From Entamoeba invadens IP1 (lineage: Eukaryota > Evosea > Mastigamoebida > Endamoebidae), in contig NW_004443692.1 of NCBI RefSeq assembly GCF_000330505.1, positions 36,560 to 100,559 on the forward strand: 64,000 nucleotides of DNA, read 5' to 3'. Both the position numbers and the translations under genes were made by a program. This document shows positions 52,981-63,038 of the stretch, piece by piece. Under the pieces are notes generated by a model. It was not told the origin of the DNA and searched no databases. It saw only the letters and a program-made list of their open reading frames with translations. The number at the start of each line of letters is the position of its first letter. Within the stretch, counting starts at the first letter, position 1.

Positions 52981-54481
52981 TATATATTAATAAAAATTAA
53001 TAATAAATATGTTATTTGATTTAGTTCATTATTTATTAAAAAAAAATTATAATCATTAATTATTTTAATTACTAAATAATTATATTGATATTATAATTTA
53101 TTCTGAACTTATATAGTTTTTTTGTATTGTTAATAAATTAAAAAAATATAGTTATTTTTTATTATATATAAATAGTAACAGTATAATAAATAATATTATA
53201 TTATTACTATAATAATTGACATAATGTTTTCTAATTTAAACAAAAAATTAAAAATAGAATATTACTTTTCTAAGATCAAGTAAAAAAAATTAATTGATTT
53301 AGTAAAATAAAATAATGAAAACAAAAAACAAAAGGAATTTTATAAATTTATAAAAATGTTTTTATTATATTATCAATTATAGCACTTAATTTATTTAAAA
53401 CCATTTTTTTATTATAAAATTATAAAATGAATTGATTAAAAAAAATAAAATATCAGAAAAATAATTGAAATCTAACCCCATTGTATTTTTGGGTTTAACA
53501 ATTGTTTCTCAATATTTTAGTAAATAATAATAGTAGTGAACTAAAATGTATAATTTTTTTTCTATTTTTTTAGTTTTCAATTGTAAAAATTTTTTGTTGA
53601 TTATGGTTTTTATAAAAAAAATAAATGTTTTTTTTCAAAACCTTAAATGGTAACTTATTTTATTTCGTCAGAGTGTCAAAAAAAGTATTAATTGTAAATT
53701 AACATATCGTTTTTTATATTAGCAATAAATATGTTTAATAAACGGGAATGATGATTTAAATTCATAACTTGTAACTTATTTGCAAGTTTATGGATACTCC
53801 GATTTTATAAAAATTGTAAAATGAGAATAATTTTACTATTCTATCAAAAACCAATTATAATAAATCGTAGTTTCATAATAAAAAAATGTAACTATTTAAA
53901 ACTAACTGATAATAAATTACTCTTATGATTTATTAATAATTTAGCACTCATATTTAGGCAAAAGTAGTGTTTTGTAACTAGAAAGGCTATTTATTGCCAA
54001 AGTGCAACAAACCAGTTTTTTTTTGGAATAAAAACGGCAATTCCAATTCAATTGTCAACCATATTCAAAAAATATATTCTAAATTACATAATACTAAAAT
54101 AAAATAGTATTATATTAATACAATTATTAAATTAAATGATTTTTGTTGTTTTATTATCAAACAGAGAAAACCCGTCCCAATTATGAAATCCATCATTTAT
54201 TCAGAGAAACTGTTCTAAAAAAAGATATTTTTACATGAATCCATATAAAAAATGTAATTGTTATTGTCACTAGTGGAGTCCCCGATTTTTTACTTCAAAG
54301 AATCTTTATTTACTAAACACCCCCCTAAAAGAATATATAAAATGAATTTTATTGATAACCTGCATTTATGGGAACAATAAATGTCACCACCAAAATGGCA
54401 AACAAACAGCATAACATTTAACCCGTTTGAAAATATAAAAGGGTAGTTGGCAATCAACCAACTCAAATAGAACACACTCCG

Positions 54482-55885
54482 ATGTCACACCTCGACTTCG
54501 AGCTTATTTTTGTTGTCTCAAAGTTTTTCACATACGCTCAAGATTTCGTCCATCTCCAGATGGTCTGCAAAGAGTATTTCCATCTTCCAGAAAAGTATCG
54601 TTACAACCCAATTGCCCTCACAAAGAAAACGAGAAAGCTATTTCCTAAAATACAAACACTGAACATTTACAACCCTTCTGATGAGAAATTTAAAGATGGG
54701 TTGATCACTAAAATAGTCTTGTGTTACCCAGTGAGTTATTCGAGTTCAAAAAAAGAAAAAAGGTGTGAAATGCAGTCAGTCCAATACACATCAGAAGACC
54801 GTTTAAAATTACACAGCAAAATACCAGAAGATGTCGAAGTGATAGGTTCCGAGTCTTTTAAAGAGTGCAAGACGCTCCATTCTATTACTATTCCAAACAC
54901 GATCTCTGCTCTGGGAGAGTCGTCCTTTTATGAATGTCCAAGTCTGACTGGGATCACTGCTTCTAATGCATTGCACTCGCTTCCACAACAATGTTTTGCG
55001 AAGTGTTCAAATCTTTCTTCTGTGAGACTCTCAACCAGTTTGTCTTCACTTGGGAAGCGGTGCTTTTCACAGTGCACCTCACTCTTTGATATCTACATAC
55101 CAGACAGTATCATTGCATTTGGCGACTTGTGTTTTTTTCTATGCAGTAACTTAAAAAAGATTTCGATATCACATGTGAGTTATTTGGGCCATTCTTGTTT
55201 CATGTGGTGTAACAATTTGTCACAGATCAGTCTCTCAAACAAAATGGCCTTTTTGCCTGAAGACTGTTTCTCCAATTGCACTTCACTCCAGAAAATAGAC
55301 ATCCCAAACACTGTATCTTCTCTGGGAATGCGGTGCTTTGATAATTGTGTTTCACTCACTAAAATTAAGCCAAACACTTCACTTAAAATGATTGGGCAGT
55401 CTTGTTTTAGAGACTGTACTTTACTAAAAACATTTGACATTCCATCTTCAGTCACTTGTATTGGAGACTTCTGTTTTAAAGGGTGTTCTTCACTGACTAA
55501 CATCGCTACAGTCAACGAAAACATCGTCGCCTGTGGTGGGAGAGCTATTTTTGTCAATTCAAATGCATTGGTATCTATCGAACTTAATTACCTCAACTTC
55601 ACTTTAAACAACAAAGTCCTTTCACATTACAAAAATGTTGACGAGTTTGTTGTCCCATCGGTAGTGAGTTCGTTAGCTGGGTCCTGTTTCTCACGATGTA
55701 ACAATTTGACGAAGATATCAATCCCATCCTCAGTGAAAGAGATTGGGAAGTTCTGTTTCTATCAATGTGTCTCCCTCACAAACGTGTCGCTCCAGAACAA
55801 ATCCATTTCATTTGGCGAAGGAAGCTTCTTCGGCTGCAATTATCTCAAGACTAACACACAAATACCAAAGTCGGCTTTCTTGTAA
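54482..55885 (+). CDS. BspA-like leucine-rich repeat protein (LRR_5 type)
   Basis: 467 residues from ATG. After an N-terminal helical region (about 1-100), about 14 repeats of 23 residues follow in the BspA / Treponema-type pattern, such as IPNTISALGESSFYECPSLT and IPSSVKEIGKFCFYQCVSLT. The Cys in CF..C is common to most repeats. A short non-repeat insert (about 345-385) breaks the series. No signal peptide or membrane segment. In Entamoeba this large family includes surface and cytosolic members; a lateral origin from bacteria has been proposed for the family. Confidence 0.92.
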   Translation: MSHLDFELIFVVSKFFTYAQDFVHLQMVCKEYFHLPEKYRYNPIALTKKTRKLFPKIQTLNIYNPSDEKFKDGLITKIVLCYPVSYSSSKKEKRCEMQSVQYTSEDRLKLHSKIPEDVEVIGSESFKECKTLHSITIPNTISALGESSFYECPSLTGITASNALHSLPQQCFAKCSNLSSVRLSTSLSSLGKRCFSQCTSLFDIYIPDSIIAFGDLCFFLCSNLKKISISHVSYLGHSCFMWCNNLSQISLSNKMAFLPEDCFSNCTSLQKIDIPNTVSSLGMRCFDNCVSLTKIKPNTSLKMIGQSCFRDCTLLKTFDIPSSVTCIGDFCFKGCSSLTNIATVNENIVACGGRAIFVNSNALVSIELNYLNFTLNNKVLSHYKNVDEFVVPSVVSSLAGSCFSRCNNLTKISIPSSVKEIGKFCFYQCVSLTNVSLQNKSISFGEGSFFGCNYLKTNTQIPKSAFL

Positions 55886-55982
55886 TTATTTGTTATTTAT
55901 TGTACTTCATATTTATCGAATGAGTTTTATTTATGAAATTGAAATGAGTTTTAAACGCCAACAAAACACATATAGTTCACAA

Positions 55983-57392
55983 TTATAAAGGTTCTAATGT
56001 TTTAGCTTTTGTTATTGGTAATCCCCGACTTGGAGTATTAGTATTACGTGTATTATAACTACCTTTATGTGGTGCTTTGTTTCCAATATCATGAAGATAT
56101 TCTTTCTCAGAAGGTGGGAGCTTTGGTTCACATCTTTTGGAGCTCTGTGTGCTTTTCTTTGATTGAGAAGGAGCAAGTCCTAATGTGACAACATCGCCAT
56201 TTGCTGGTAAATAAAAAGGCATGCGGAACAACTGTTCAAAGAACACTTTGGCCTTTTTCATCTTCTCCTCATCGCCATGGACAAGTACAACTTCATTTGG
56301 TGTCAACGCTCGGATTAAGGATTGAATTCCATTGCCGTCGTAATGATTGTTTTCTTCTATCTGCACGACTTTACATTTCCTCAATTTCGGTGTCAAGTCC
56401 TTTTTATTGAAAGTGACATATGACGGAAGTATCAACAAATTGTTCTCCGACGCTCTTATCCTCTCAAAAACTTCTTTCGACTGTCCCTGCCCTAAATTGG
56501 CGGGGGTTGTCACCACGATAAATTGGGTTTGGTGCGAAAGCAACTCTATCTCGCGAAATTTCGACACTTCTGTGGTGATCTCTGGCCGAAGCCATGTCTT
56601 CCATTCGGCGTATTTCTGAGCCAAATTTGTCAAAACGCCCCCAGACCCACACACGGGAATATCAAATTTGTACTTCTCGATGATATGATATAAAATTCCA
56701 AAGATCTCTTGACCTCTCCCTGCGCTATTCGATATGATTTGAACAGACCCACCAGCTTGAATAGTATCCACTATCGGTCTTTCGTAACGTTCTATGTCAA
56801 ATCTTTTTTTAATTCTTTCGTAGATGCAAGTTGACTCGGATATTAAATAGTTGATGGAGTGTGGTGTTATTTCAGCACTTCTAATGAGGAAAGACTCTTG
56901 GTTGTCGATATCCCCAGTGTACACTATTGTCTTCCCATCAAACAATATTTCAAAGCAAACGGCACCAAGCGCGTGTCCAGCGTAAAAGCATCGGAGCGAT
57001 ACATTCTTTGTGATTCGTATGGATTGCCCCGGTTGTATCACAGAACACTGATTCACACACTTCTCGATATCGGACGGTAAAATGAAGGAAGACGACGAGT
57101 GGGTGTCCGATAAAATCATTGGAAGAACACTTAGTGTTGGCTGAGCCATGAAAATGGGAATTGAAAGAAATTTACAGAGCCACGGAAGCATACCGACATG
57201 GTCAACGTGGTAATGCGTAATGCAACAACATCGGATTTTCGGTGCAAGTAAATTCATTTTCTCAAAGTCAATCCCAATGTCGCTCCGGACATGATTATAC
57301 CCACAATCTAATACAACTGCATCCTCCCGGCCCTCTACAACAAAACAACTACATCCTACACTCTGCCCACCTCCAAACACGTGAAGTTTCAT
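55983..57392 (-). CDS. Beta-CASP metallo-beta-lactamase nuclease, CPSF73/INTS11-like
   Basis: 469 residues from ATG 57392. The metal motif HYHVDH (about residues 60-65) is followed by AGHALGAV and TGDID, as in CPSF73 and INTS11. The beta-CASP segment begins near ISESTCIYER and the histidine-containing motif VVLVHGDEEKM is retained. Catalytic acids look intact. The protein lacks the long C-terminal domain of CPSF73, and its basic tail (about 400-469) is short, which favours INTS11 or a distinct paralogue. It would cut RNA 3' ends in the nucleus. No intron. Confidence 0.85.
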   Translation of the reverse strand: MKLHVFGGGQSVGCSCFVVEGREDAVVLDCGYNHVRSDIGIDFEKMNLLAPKIRCCCITHYHVDHVGMLPWLCKFLSIPIFMAQPTLSVLPMILSDTHSSSSFILPSDIEKCVNQCSVIQPGQSIRITKNVSLRCFYAGHALGAVCFEILFDGKTIVYTGDIDNQESFLIRSAEITPHSINYLISESTCIYERIKKRFDIERYERPIVDTIQAGGSVQIISNSAGRGQEIFGILYHIIEKYKFDIPVCGSGGVLTNLAQKYAEWKTWLRPEITTEVSKFREIELLSHQTQFIVVTTPANLGQGQSKEVFERIRASENNLLILPSYVTFNKKDLTPKLRKCKVVQIEENNHYDGNGIQSLIRALTPNEVVLVHGDEEKMKKAKVFFEQLFRMPFYLPANGDVVTLGLAPSQSKKSTQSSKRCEPKLPPSEKEYLHDIGNKAPHKGSYNTRNTNTPSRGLPITKAKTLEPL

Positions 57393-58092
57393 TTGTCTTT
57401 TCGAGCTTCTTCAGTTCTTATTTTTACTATAATTTTATAGTTTTTTATTATAATTTTACTTTCAATAAATTGTGTTGAAAAAAAGCATTTGTTAACTAAT
57501 CAAAAACTAGATATTTATTTTTATTAATTTTAATTATTTGCTATTTATTATTTATTATATTTTATGGGGTGATATAGTAAATTAATACCATCAAGATTAG
57601 TTTAATAATTACTATACATTTATTTTATTTAACGTATTATCCAATTAACGAGTTGTTTGATTGTATCTTCTTTAAAATAGAACTATACAATTCCCAAAAA
57701 AATACACTTAAACAAAAGTTACTCGAATAGTTATTAAAAATTAAAATTAATTATACATAATCGAAAACAATTTTTTTGATTGTGTATAATACGAATGATG
57801 TTTTTGTTTGACGAAAAAACTTCAAATATTTGTGATGGTATTTGTCGTTTTGGAGTGTTTTGTCTCCATGAGTCAAAGAATGAAAAACTCTTTTTTTCGC
57901 TCTGTTGAATACTTTTCGCCATTTGATACTTTTCAATTCGATACCTTATTTCTCAATAACCACCGATTACTGTTCAGAGCTATTAGAAACAATATATATA
58001 GTTAAAGAATTGATACAAATAATATATTAATAACTCCGACTATTTTTGAGTCGAAATAAAGGGAGAAAGTAAACTCAAAAAGAAATAGACGA
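57393..58092. other. Divergent intergenic region
   Basis: AT-rich except a GC-balanced island around 57815-57975, where small frames are open on both strands. Holds promoters of the beta-CASP and ArfGAP genes. Confidence 0.55.
57734..57922 (-). CDS. Doubtful small ORF (62 codons)
   Basis: A genuine ATG at 57922 opens a frame rich in Ser, Gln and Lys, MAKSIQQSEKKSFSFFDSW and on to RQIPSQIFEVF. The first 40 codons look protein-like, then it runs into AT-rich sequence. A plus-strand frame overlaps it. It may be chance or a relic. Confidence 0.2.
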   Translation of the reverse strand: MAKSIQQSEKKSFSFFDSWRQNTPKRQIPSQIFEVFSSNKNIIRIIHNQKNCFRLCIINFNF

Positions 58093-60015
58093 ATGTCACT
58101 CCCAGTCCTCATCGATTTAACAGACAAACCATTCGATGCCTTCAACCCATACCTTCAAAACCAGATATATCAGACCAGGAGTTCTATTGAACATTTCGAA
58201 CATCAATGGGAAGACATATTAGATTTAATACCGTCCATCATTCAGTGTGGCGATCGTTTGTTTCTTACCATTTAATAATACATAATTACTCTTATTTCTA
58301 TTCTATTGAGTAAGGGTAGAGATATAACTTCTATTAATTTAATAGTCTATTTCAATAAGTGGCTTGCGCTGATTTCCACGTTGGGAAGTATGAGTGAAGT
58401 CACTCCGATCTCAGAGGACATCACCTCACTGTATATGAATCTACGCCAACACTTCGAGTATCAGATGCTGATTGTCAACGAACTCAAAATATGGAGAGAG
58501 ACAGTTCTGGATGGATTGGGCGGGTTTGCTGAGCAAAGAAAGGCTGCAAAAGAGTCGAGCAAACAGACACGAAGAAGGTTCCAAGCAACATACAACAGGT
58601 GTATTCGGCAGTACCCCAATTTCGTTTGTTTCAATTAATCAATACAACTAACTCAGTATCAGGAGAAAGAACAACTCGAAGAGAAGAAGAAAGAATACCA
58701 GTTGGCTGTTTTGCGAGAAGGAAACACGTTGAACAAACAAATTCAGTTGCTCACATTACTCACGGAAGATAACATCGTTCACTTATTTAACATGTACTCC
58801 AAGTACATATCAAACACCGCAAAACGACACTTCGACGAAGAAACACAAACACCAAAAGTGAACTCATTGATCGTGCAGGCAAATGCGTTTCGCTCGAGTA
58901 TTGCCATCGCACGAGAACCCCTCATCATCCCACACACACTCGGCGGGTTCTTGACGCGCAAAGAGTCTGCAGCGTGTGACAAACGCTTGTATTATATCTT
59001 CGACAATGATTGTATACTCGGGTTACAACAATTAAATGACAAGTTACAGGAAATGGATCGCGTGAATATCATCACAACCAATTTTAAACCCGTTGACAAC
59101 ACTTTGGAGTGTAATGGCATCAATGGAAAATTCACGTTTTACACTGCGACAAAAGAGGAAGCGATGGAATGGAAATTGATGGTTGAGAAACAAAAGGAAA
59201 ACGTGTTAAACGGGACTTCTGTGAATGACCGAGTCATCAATCCGTTACTGAATGAAATCATGAAACGAGAGGGCAACACAAAATGTTCCGAGTGTGGTTG
59301 TAAAGACCCGCAGTGGATATCTGTGAACCTTGGAATCCTTTTTTGTATCAAATGTAGTGGTATACACCGGAGTCTTGGTGTTGCATTTAGTCGTGTCAAA
59401 AGTACAACGCTTGACAATATTGAAGACTATGTGATCAGAATATTAGACGCGTTGGGGAACGACAAAGTCAATTCGGTCTATCAGCAACACTATATGTTAA
59501 CCCCTGACAGTACTACAGAGGAACGGTCGAATGTCATCTCGCGGAAATACATTCGAAAGCAATTTGTCGCAAGCGAAGACACTAACTGGGAACAGAGAGC
59601 AGTGTCTGCAGTTCAAAACAACACGATAGAAGACCTTGTGAAAGTGTTGGCTCACATTCAAATAGTGACATTGTATGGGAAGAAGTTACTGATCACTGCG
59701 GTTAGATTGAGACATACGGCCATTGCCTGTTACCTAACAGTGAATGGATATGACATGAATGAAATTGATGAAAATGGAAATACGGCATTGCATATAGCAA
59801 CGGAAACATTGCAAATGGGTATAGTCGCGTGTTTGGTCAAATTCAAATGTGAAGTAAATGTTGTGAATCAGGAACAGAAAACGGCATACGACATCGCAGT
59901 TGAAAAGGGCGATGGACTTATTACGTCGGTCCTTAGGTTCGCGATGAATAACGATTTCCAAGACCTGAATGAAGTCATGACGCATGTGGAGAACCAACTC
60001 AGTCTAAATCAGTAA
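58093..60015 (+). CDS. ACAP-like ArfGAP: BAR, PH, ArfGAP and ankyrin domains (three exons)
   Basis: Exons are 58093-58255, 58346-58623 and 58663-60015. Introns of 90 and 39 bp start GTTTGT and end TAG and CAG; an acceptor 6 bp earlier also keeps frame. The result is 597 residues. The N-terminal 230 residues form a helical BAR-type dimer (ITSLYMNLRQHFEYQM, KESSKQTRRRFQ). A PH domain follows (TLGGFLTRKESAACDKRLYYIF). The ArfGAP zinc finger is CSECGCKDPQWISVNLGILFCIKCSG with the arginine in IHRSLG. Two or three ankyrin repeats close it (NTALHIATE). It should turn off Arf1/Arf6 on curved membranes. Confidence 0.92.
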
Positions 60016-60272
60016 TGTGTGTTTTCTAGTTCCAGTTTAACTTTATTTATCATATTTGTTCTACAATCATATATCGGTAACTGAATTTGAAAAATATGTA
60101 TTATTTGTCCGTTAAAATAATTACAAATGGTCAAGACATTTTCAAAATGATTTTTACTGTATTATAATTTTAATTAAATATATAAATAGATATAATACAT
60201 ATTATTACAAACTCAAGAAAGAAATGAAAACGTCATCGAGTGGAAAACGCTAAATTGACAAATTATATTATA

Positions 60273-61538
60273 ATGGAAAGTATTAGCCCTCGCCTCGTTT
60301 TGGGTCAAAGCGTTTATATGAAAGCGGCTGCCACGTCTCCGCGGAAAGTGAAGTGTATTTGTGTGACACACCAAGTCAAGGACATTTCACTTTCGTTGGA
60401 TTTGCCCTTTAACGACGAAAATTATAAATTAGTGCGGATTGGATATGATGACTTCTCAAACAAAGTCCTTCAGATATACAAAAACGAGAATACCAAATGG
60501 GTTTTTGCAACAGTAATTCATGGGATAGAGGAGATCTTATGGAATAGCAGAGATTGCATCAAAAATTTGTATTTCGTTTTGCCCCTCCCACAAAAACGCA
60601 AAATGCCAGTACTGGCACCACACGAAAACGGCAGTAAAAAGTCATCGAAAGTACAAAAACGACTTTTCAAGTCTGGACCGTTAGACAAGTTTAAAGGATC
60701 GTTGTTTCAAAGTCTTCCCATCGGCAATTTTCCGCGATTCAAGTCTTCAAATTTTGGAAAATCATCCGAAGGAATTCCAACGGGAGGGTTTGCCTTGAAA
60801 AGTGACTCTCCAAACGTCTGTCTTCCCAAAACGGCTTTACCCGTTAAACCACTTTGCCTCTCCTCAACAAATTGTGTTGAAAAAACACAAGAAAAGAGAG
60901 AAAATTTATCATTCAAAAATTCGCTTGGGCACCAAACGCAAAAATCACTTGGGACATCATTGCCTTCCTTTTTCAATACAAAACAAAATGACATCAAACA
61001 ACTCAGTATCAAGTCATCCATTCAAACAAGCTCAAATAAACGACAGATCACTGCAGAGGTATACACGAAAGCGTTTTATGTTGGATATACTTTAAACGAG
61101 ATATATACAAACCCTCAAACCCTTCAAAATTTATTCGAATTTTTTGGGAATGAAGCAATATTTAAAGTGCATGTCCTCCCAGACTCTTCTGCATCGACGG
61201 AAGAGGTCGAAGACACTTTCAAGACGTTCACCACACTCATAGAAAAGAATTATGAAGGCAACAAAACAGACTTGGGTAACGTCATTCGCTTCGGGCGCGC
61301 GTACAAAAAGGTCTTAACCCTTCTCGACCTTCGATCAACACTGATTGAGTGGAAGTCATACTATATCAATGTTGTCCAACAAATGGAGTCCATTGCTTTC
61401 AAGATATCCAAATTGTTTTCTCCGGACTTTTCAGACCACATTATGAAGATAAGCAATTACGACCAGACGCAAAATGTCAAGTCTTTCAACTTCAAAGAGC
61501 ATTTCGAGCAATTGCCGTCGTTATTCATTGTGTTTTAA
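60273..61538 (+). CDS. Unrecognised Ser/Lys-rich protein
   Basis: ATG 60273 gives 421 residues. A nine-codon uORF (ATG 60224) precedes it. Residues 1-110 look folded (KCICVTHQVKDISLSLDLPF, TKWVFATVIHGIEEILW). Residues about 110-255 are low-complexity, basic and Ser/Lys/Pro/Phe-rich with repeated GNFPRF/GKSS-like words. The last 160 residues are helical (TLLDLRSTLIEWKSYYINVV). A nuclear or scaffold role is possible, but I recognise no domain. No intron. Confidence 0.6.
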   Translation: MESISPRLVLGQSVYMKAAATSPRKVKCICVTHQVKDISLSLDLPFNDENYKLVRIGYDDFSNKVLQIYKNENTKWVFATVIHGIEEILWNSRDCIKNLYFVLPLPQKRKMPVLAPHENGSKKSSKVQKRLFKSGPLDKFKGSLFQSLPIGNFPRFKSSNFGKSSEGIPTGGFALKSDSPNVCLPKTALPVKPLCLSSTNCVEKTQEKRENLSFKNSLGHQTQKSLGTSLPSFFNTKQNDIKQLSIKSSIQTSSNKRQITAEVYTKAFYVGYTLNEIYTNPQTLQNLFEFFGNEAIFKVHVLPDSSASTEEVEDTFKTFTTLIEKNYEGNKTDLGNVIRFGRAYKKVLTLLDLRSTLIEWKSYYINVVQQMESIAFKISKLFSPDFSDHIMKISNYDQTQNVKSFNFKEHFEQLPSLFIVF

Positions 61539-61583
61539 TATTCGATTAAGTGTTACAAAGGACCAAACAAGAGTATGAAGATA

Positions 61584-63038
61584 TTAGTAAATTGAGTCTC
61601 CTCCATCGACGGAGGTTGTGATGACTTTATTTGTCTTCAAGTCTTCAATCAACGCCATCAATAACATGTTTTTGTATTCATGTGCTTTCGTCTCAATCAC
61701 AAACAACCCTTCCTTCTTCGATATTCTTGTATGAACAGTCTTCCCATCCGTTCTTTTCGACAACGTGAATGGCGCATTCGGGTCCGTCTTACTCGGTCGA
61801 ATTAAGAAGACTCCATCGGTGCATCCGTTCAGTTTCGCTTGTGCTTCTTTCGAGTCGACAAACATCAAGCACCCGTCCTTACACAAATTCACGATGTCTT
61901 GCATCTTCTCGCTGTTCATATAGAAGTCGTCGAAGATGAAGACTGCTCTTCCAAATTCTGTCGTTGTGATTTGTCCTCCACTTCCAAGGAGTTTTTCAGT
62001 CTCTTTGATATCCGCAATTGGAATAGCAGACGACGCCGCTACTTTACTCGCAAATGTATCAAAGGGCATCGTCTTCTCTGGTATAACCCCATTCTCATTC
62101 AACGCATACACCCAGAAGTCTGCACCCCAGAACCCACCACATTCACTCACTAGTGAGGAATCGACCATTCGAATCAAAAACTCCTCCGCAGTCGGGCGTT
62201 GGAATGGGTCACTGTTCCAAGCGTCCGCAAGTAATTTCTCCAATAAGAACGGCACCGTCTTTTTGAGGTTTTGCAATTGGTCATCATTTTTAAGTTCTTC
62301 TTTCACCTTCTCGACTTCGTCCTCGCGCGCTTCACTGAGCGCAATCTCCTCTTGTTGGCGAGGAAGTGTTGGTAATGACTTTGCAGTGTCGATGTCGATG
62401 TATTCTTCAGTGAATATCTGGTATATGACCACCCCCAATTGTAATATATCTGACTCGTATGAAGGAGTTGGCGAGAGTTGACACTTTCTATAGAACTTGG
62501 GTGGCAACCCGAAGTGTTCTAAAGTGACGCATTTGTGGTCGTCCAAGTAAAAGCAGTCGATGCCGAGAGTACCGTGGATCTGATTAAGTCGATGGAGGGA
62601 TGTCACTGCCTCCGTGCAATTCAACGCCAATTCAAATTTGTCTGTTAAAGTGAGTTTTTGATTTTTCCACATGGTATTCTTACGCTCAAATATGTATTTG
62701 AAGAGCGTGCACTCAGTGATTTGAGAGACAACACCCCAATACAATTCTTCATCAGCACTTGTCATCTGATACAACCCAATCGGTTGTTCTAAATATTTCA
62801 TTCCTTTAAATCGCGCTTCGGACTGAAGTGTAAAGTATTTTTGAATCTCCTCGGCTGTCCAATTCCTATTACTTATCCGTGTTATTTCAACATTTTGACC
62901 AGACAACGTCGCTGTCGATCGTTGCCCATAAAATATTTCTGTGAATGTGTTTATGTTATCCAAGTCATCAGTCACATCGTTGAGTGTCGAACTAATGGCT
63001 CCTTTTTGACTGTGCTTCTTATCAAAGCCTTTTTTCAT
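61584..63038 (-). CDS. Pseudokinase with C-terminal SH2 domain (SHK-like)
   Basis: ATG 63038 gives 484 residues. The kinase-like domain (about 45-285) lacks key residues: the HRD position reads IHGTLGIDCFYL and DFG reads EHFG, and no Gly loop is clear. It keeps the fold signs of a kinase, such as SDILQLGVVIYQIF and the RPTAEEF motif near its end. An SH2 domain lies at about residues 385-484: DGVFLIRPSKTDPNAPFTLS contains the phosphotyrosine-binding arginine of the FLIRPS strand. The layout matches the Dictyostelium SHK family (kinase then SH2), but with a dead kinase. It should bind phosphotyrosine proteins. Confidence 0.85.
   Translation of the reverse strand: MKKGFDKKHSQKGAISSTLNDVTDDLDNINTFTEIFYGQRSTATLSGQNVEITRISNRNWTAEEIQKYFTLQSEARFKGMKYLEQPIGLYQMTSADEELYWGVVSQITECTLFKYIFERKNTMWKNQKLTLTDKFELALNCTEAVTSLHRLNQIHGTLGIDCFYLDDHKCVTLEHFGLPPKFYRKCQLSPTPSYESDILQLGVVIYQIFTEEYIDIDTAKSLPTLPRQQEEIALSEAREDEVEKVKEELKNDDQLQNLKKTVPFLLEKLLADAWNSDPFQRPTAEEFLIRMVDSSLVSECGGFWGADFWVYALNENGVIPEKTMPFDTFASKVAASSAIPIADIKETEKLLGSGGQITTTEFGRAVFIFDDFYMNSEKMQDIVNLCKDGCLMFVDSKEAQAKLNGCTDGVFLIRPSKTDPNAPFTLSKRTDGKTVHTRISKKEGLFVIETKAHEYKNMLLMALIEDLKTNKVITTSVDGGDSIY

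Larger units (their letters stand above)
51750..54481. other. Gene desert of 2.7 kb with an inverted-repeat element
   Basis: The most AT-rich stretch of the window, especially 53000-54100. It holds an 820-bp element (52161-52980) and three tandem 12-bp units within it. No host gene is supported. Confidence 0.6.
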
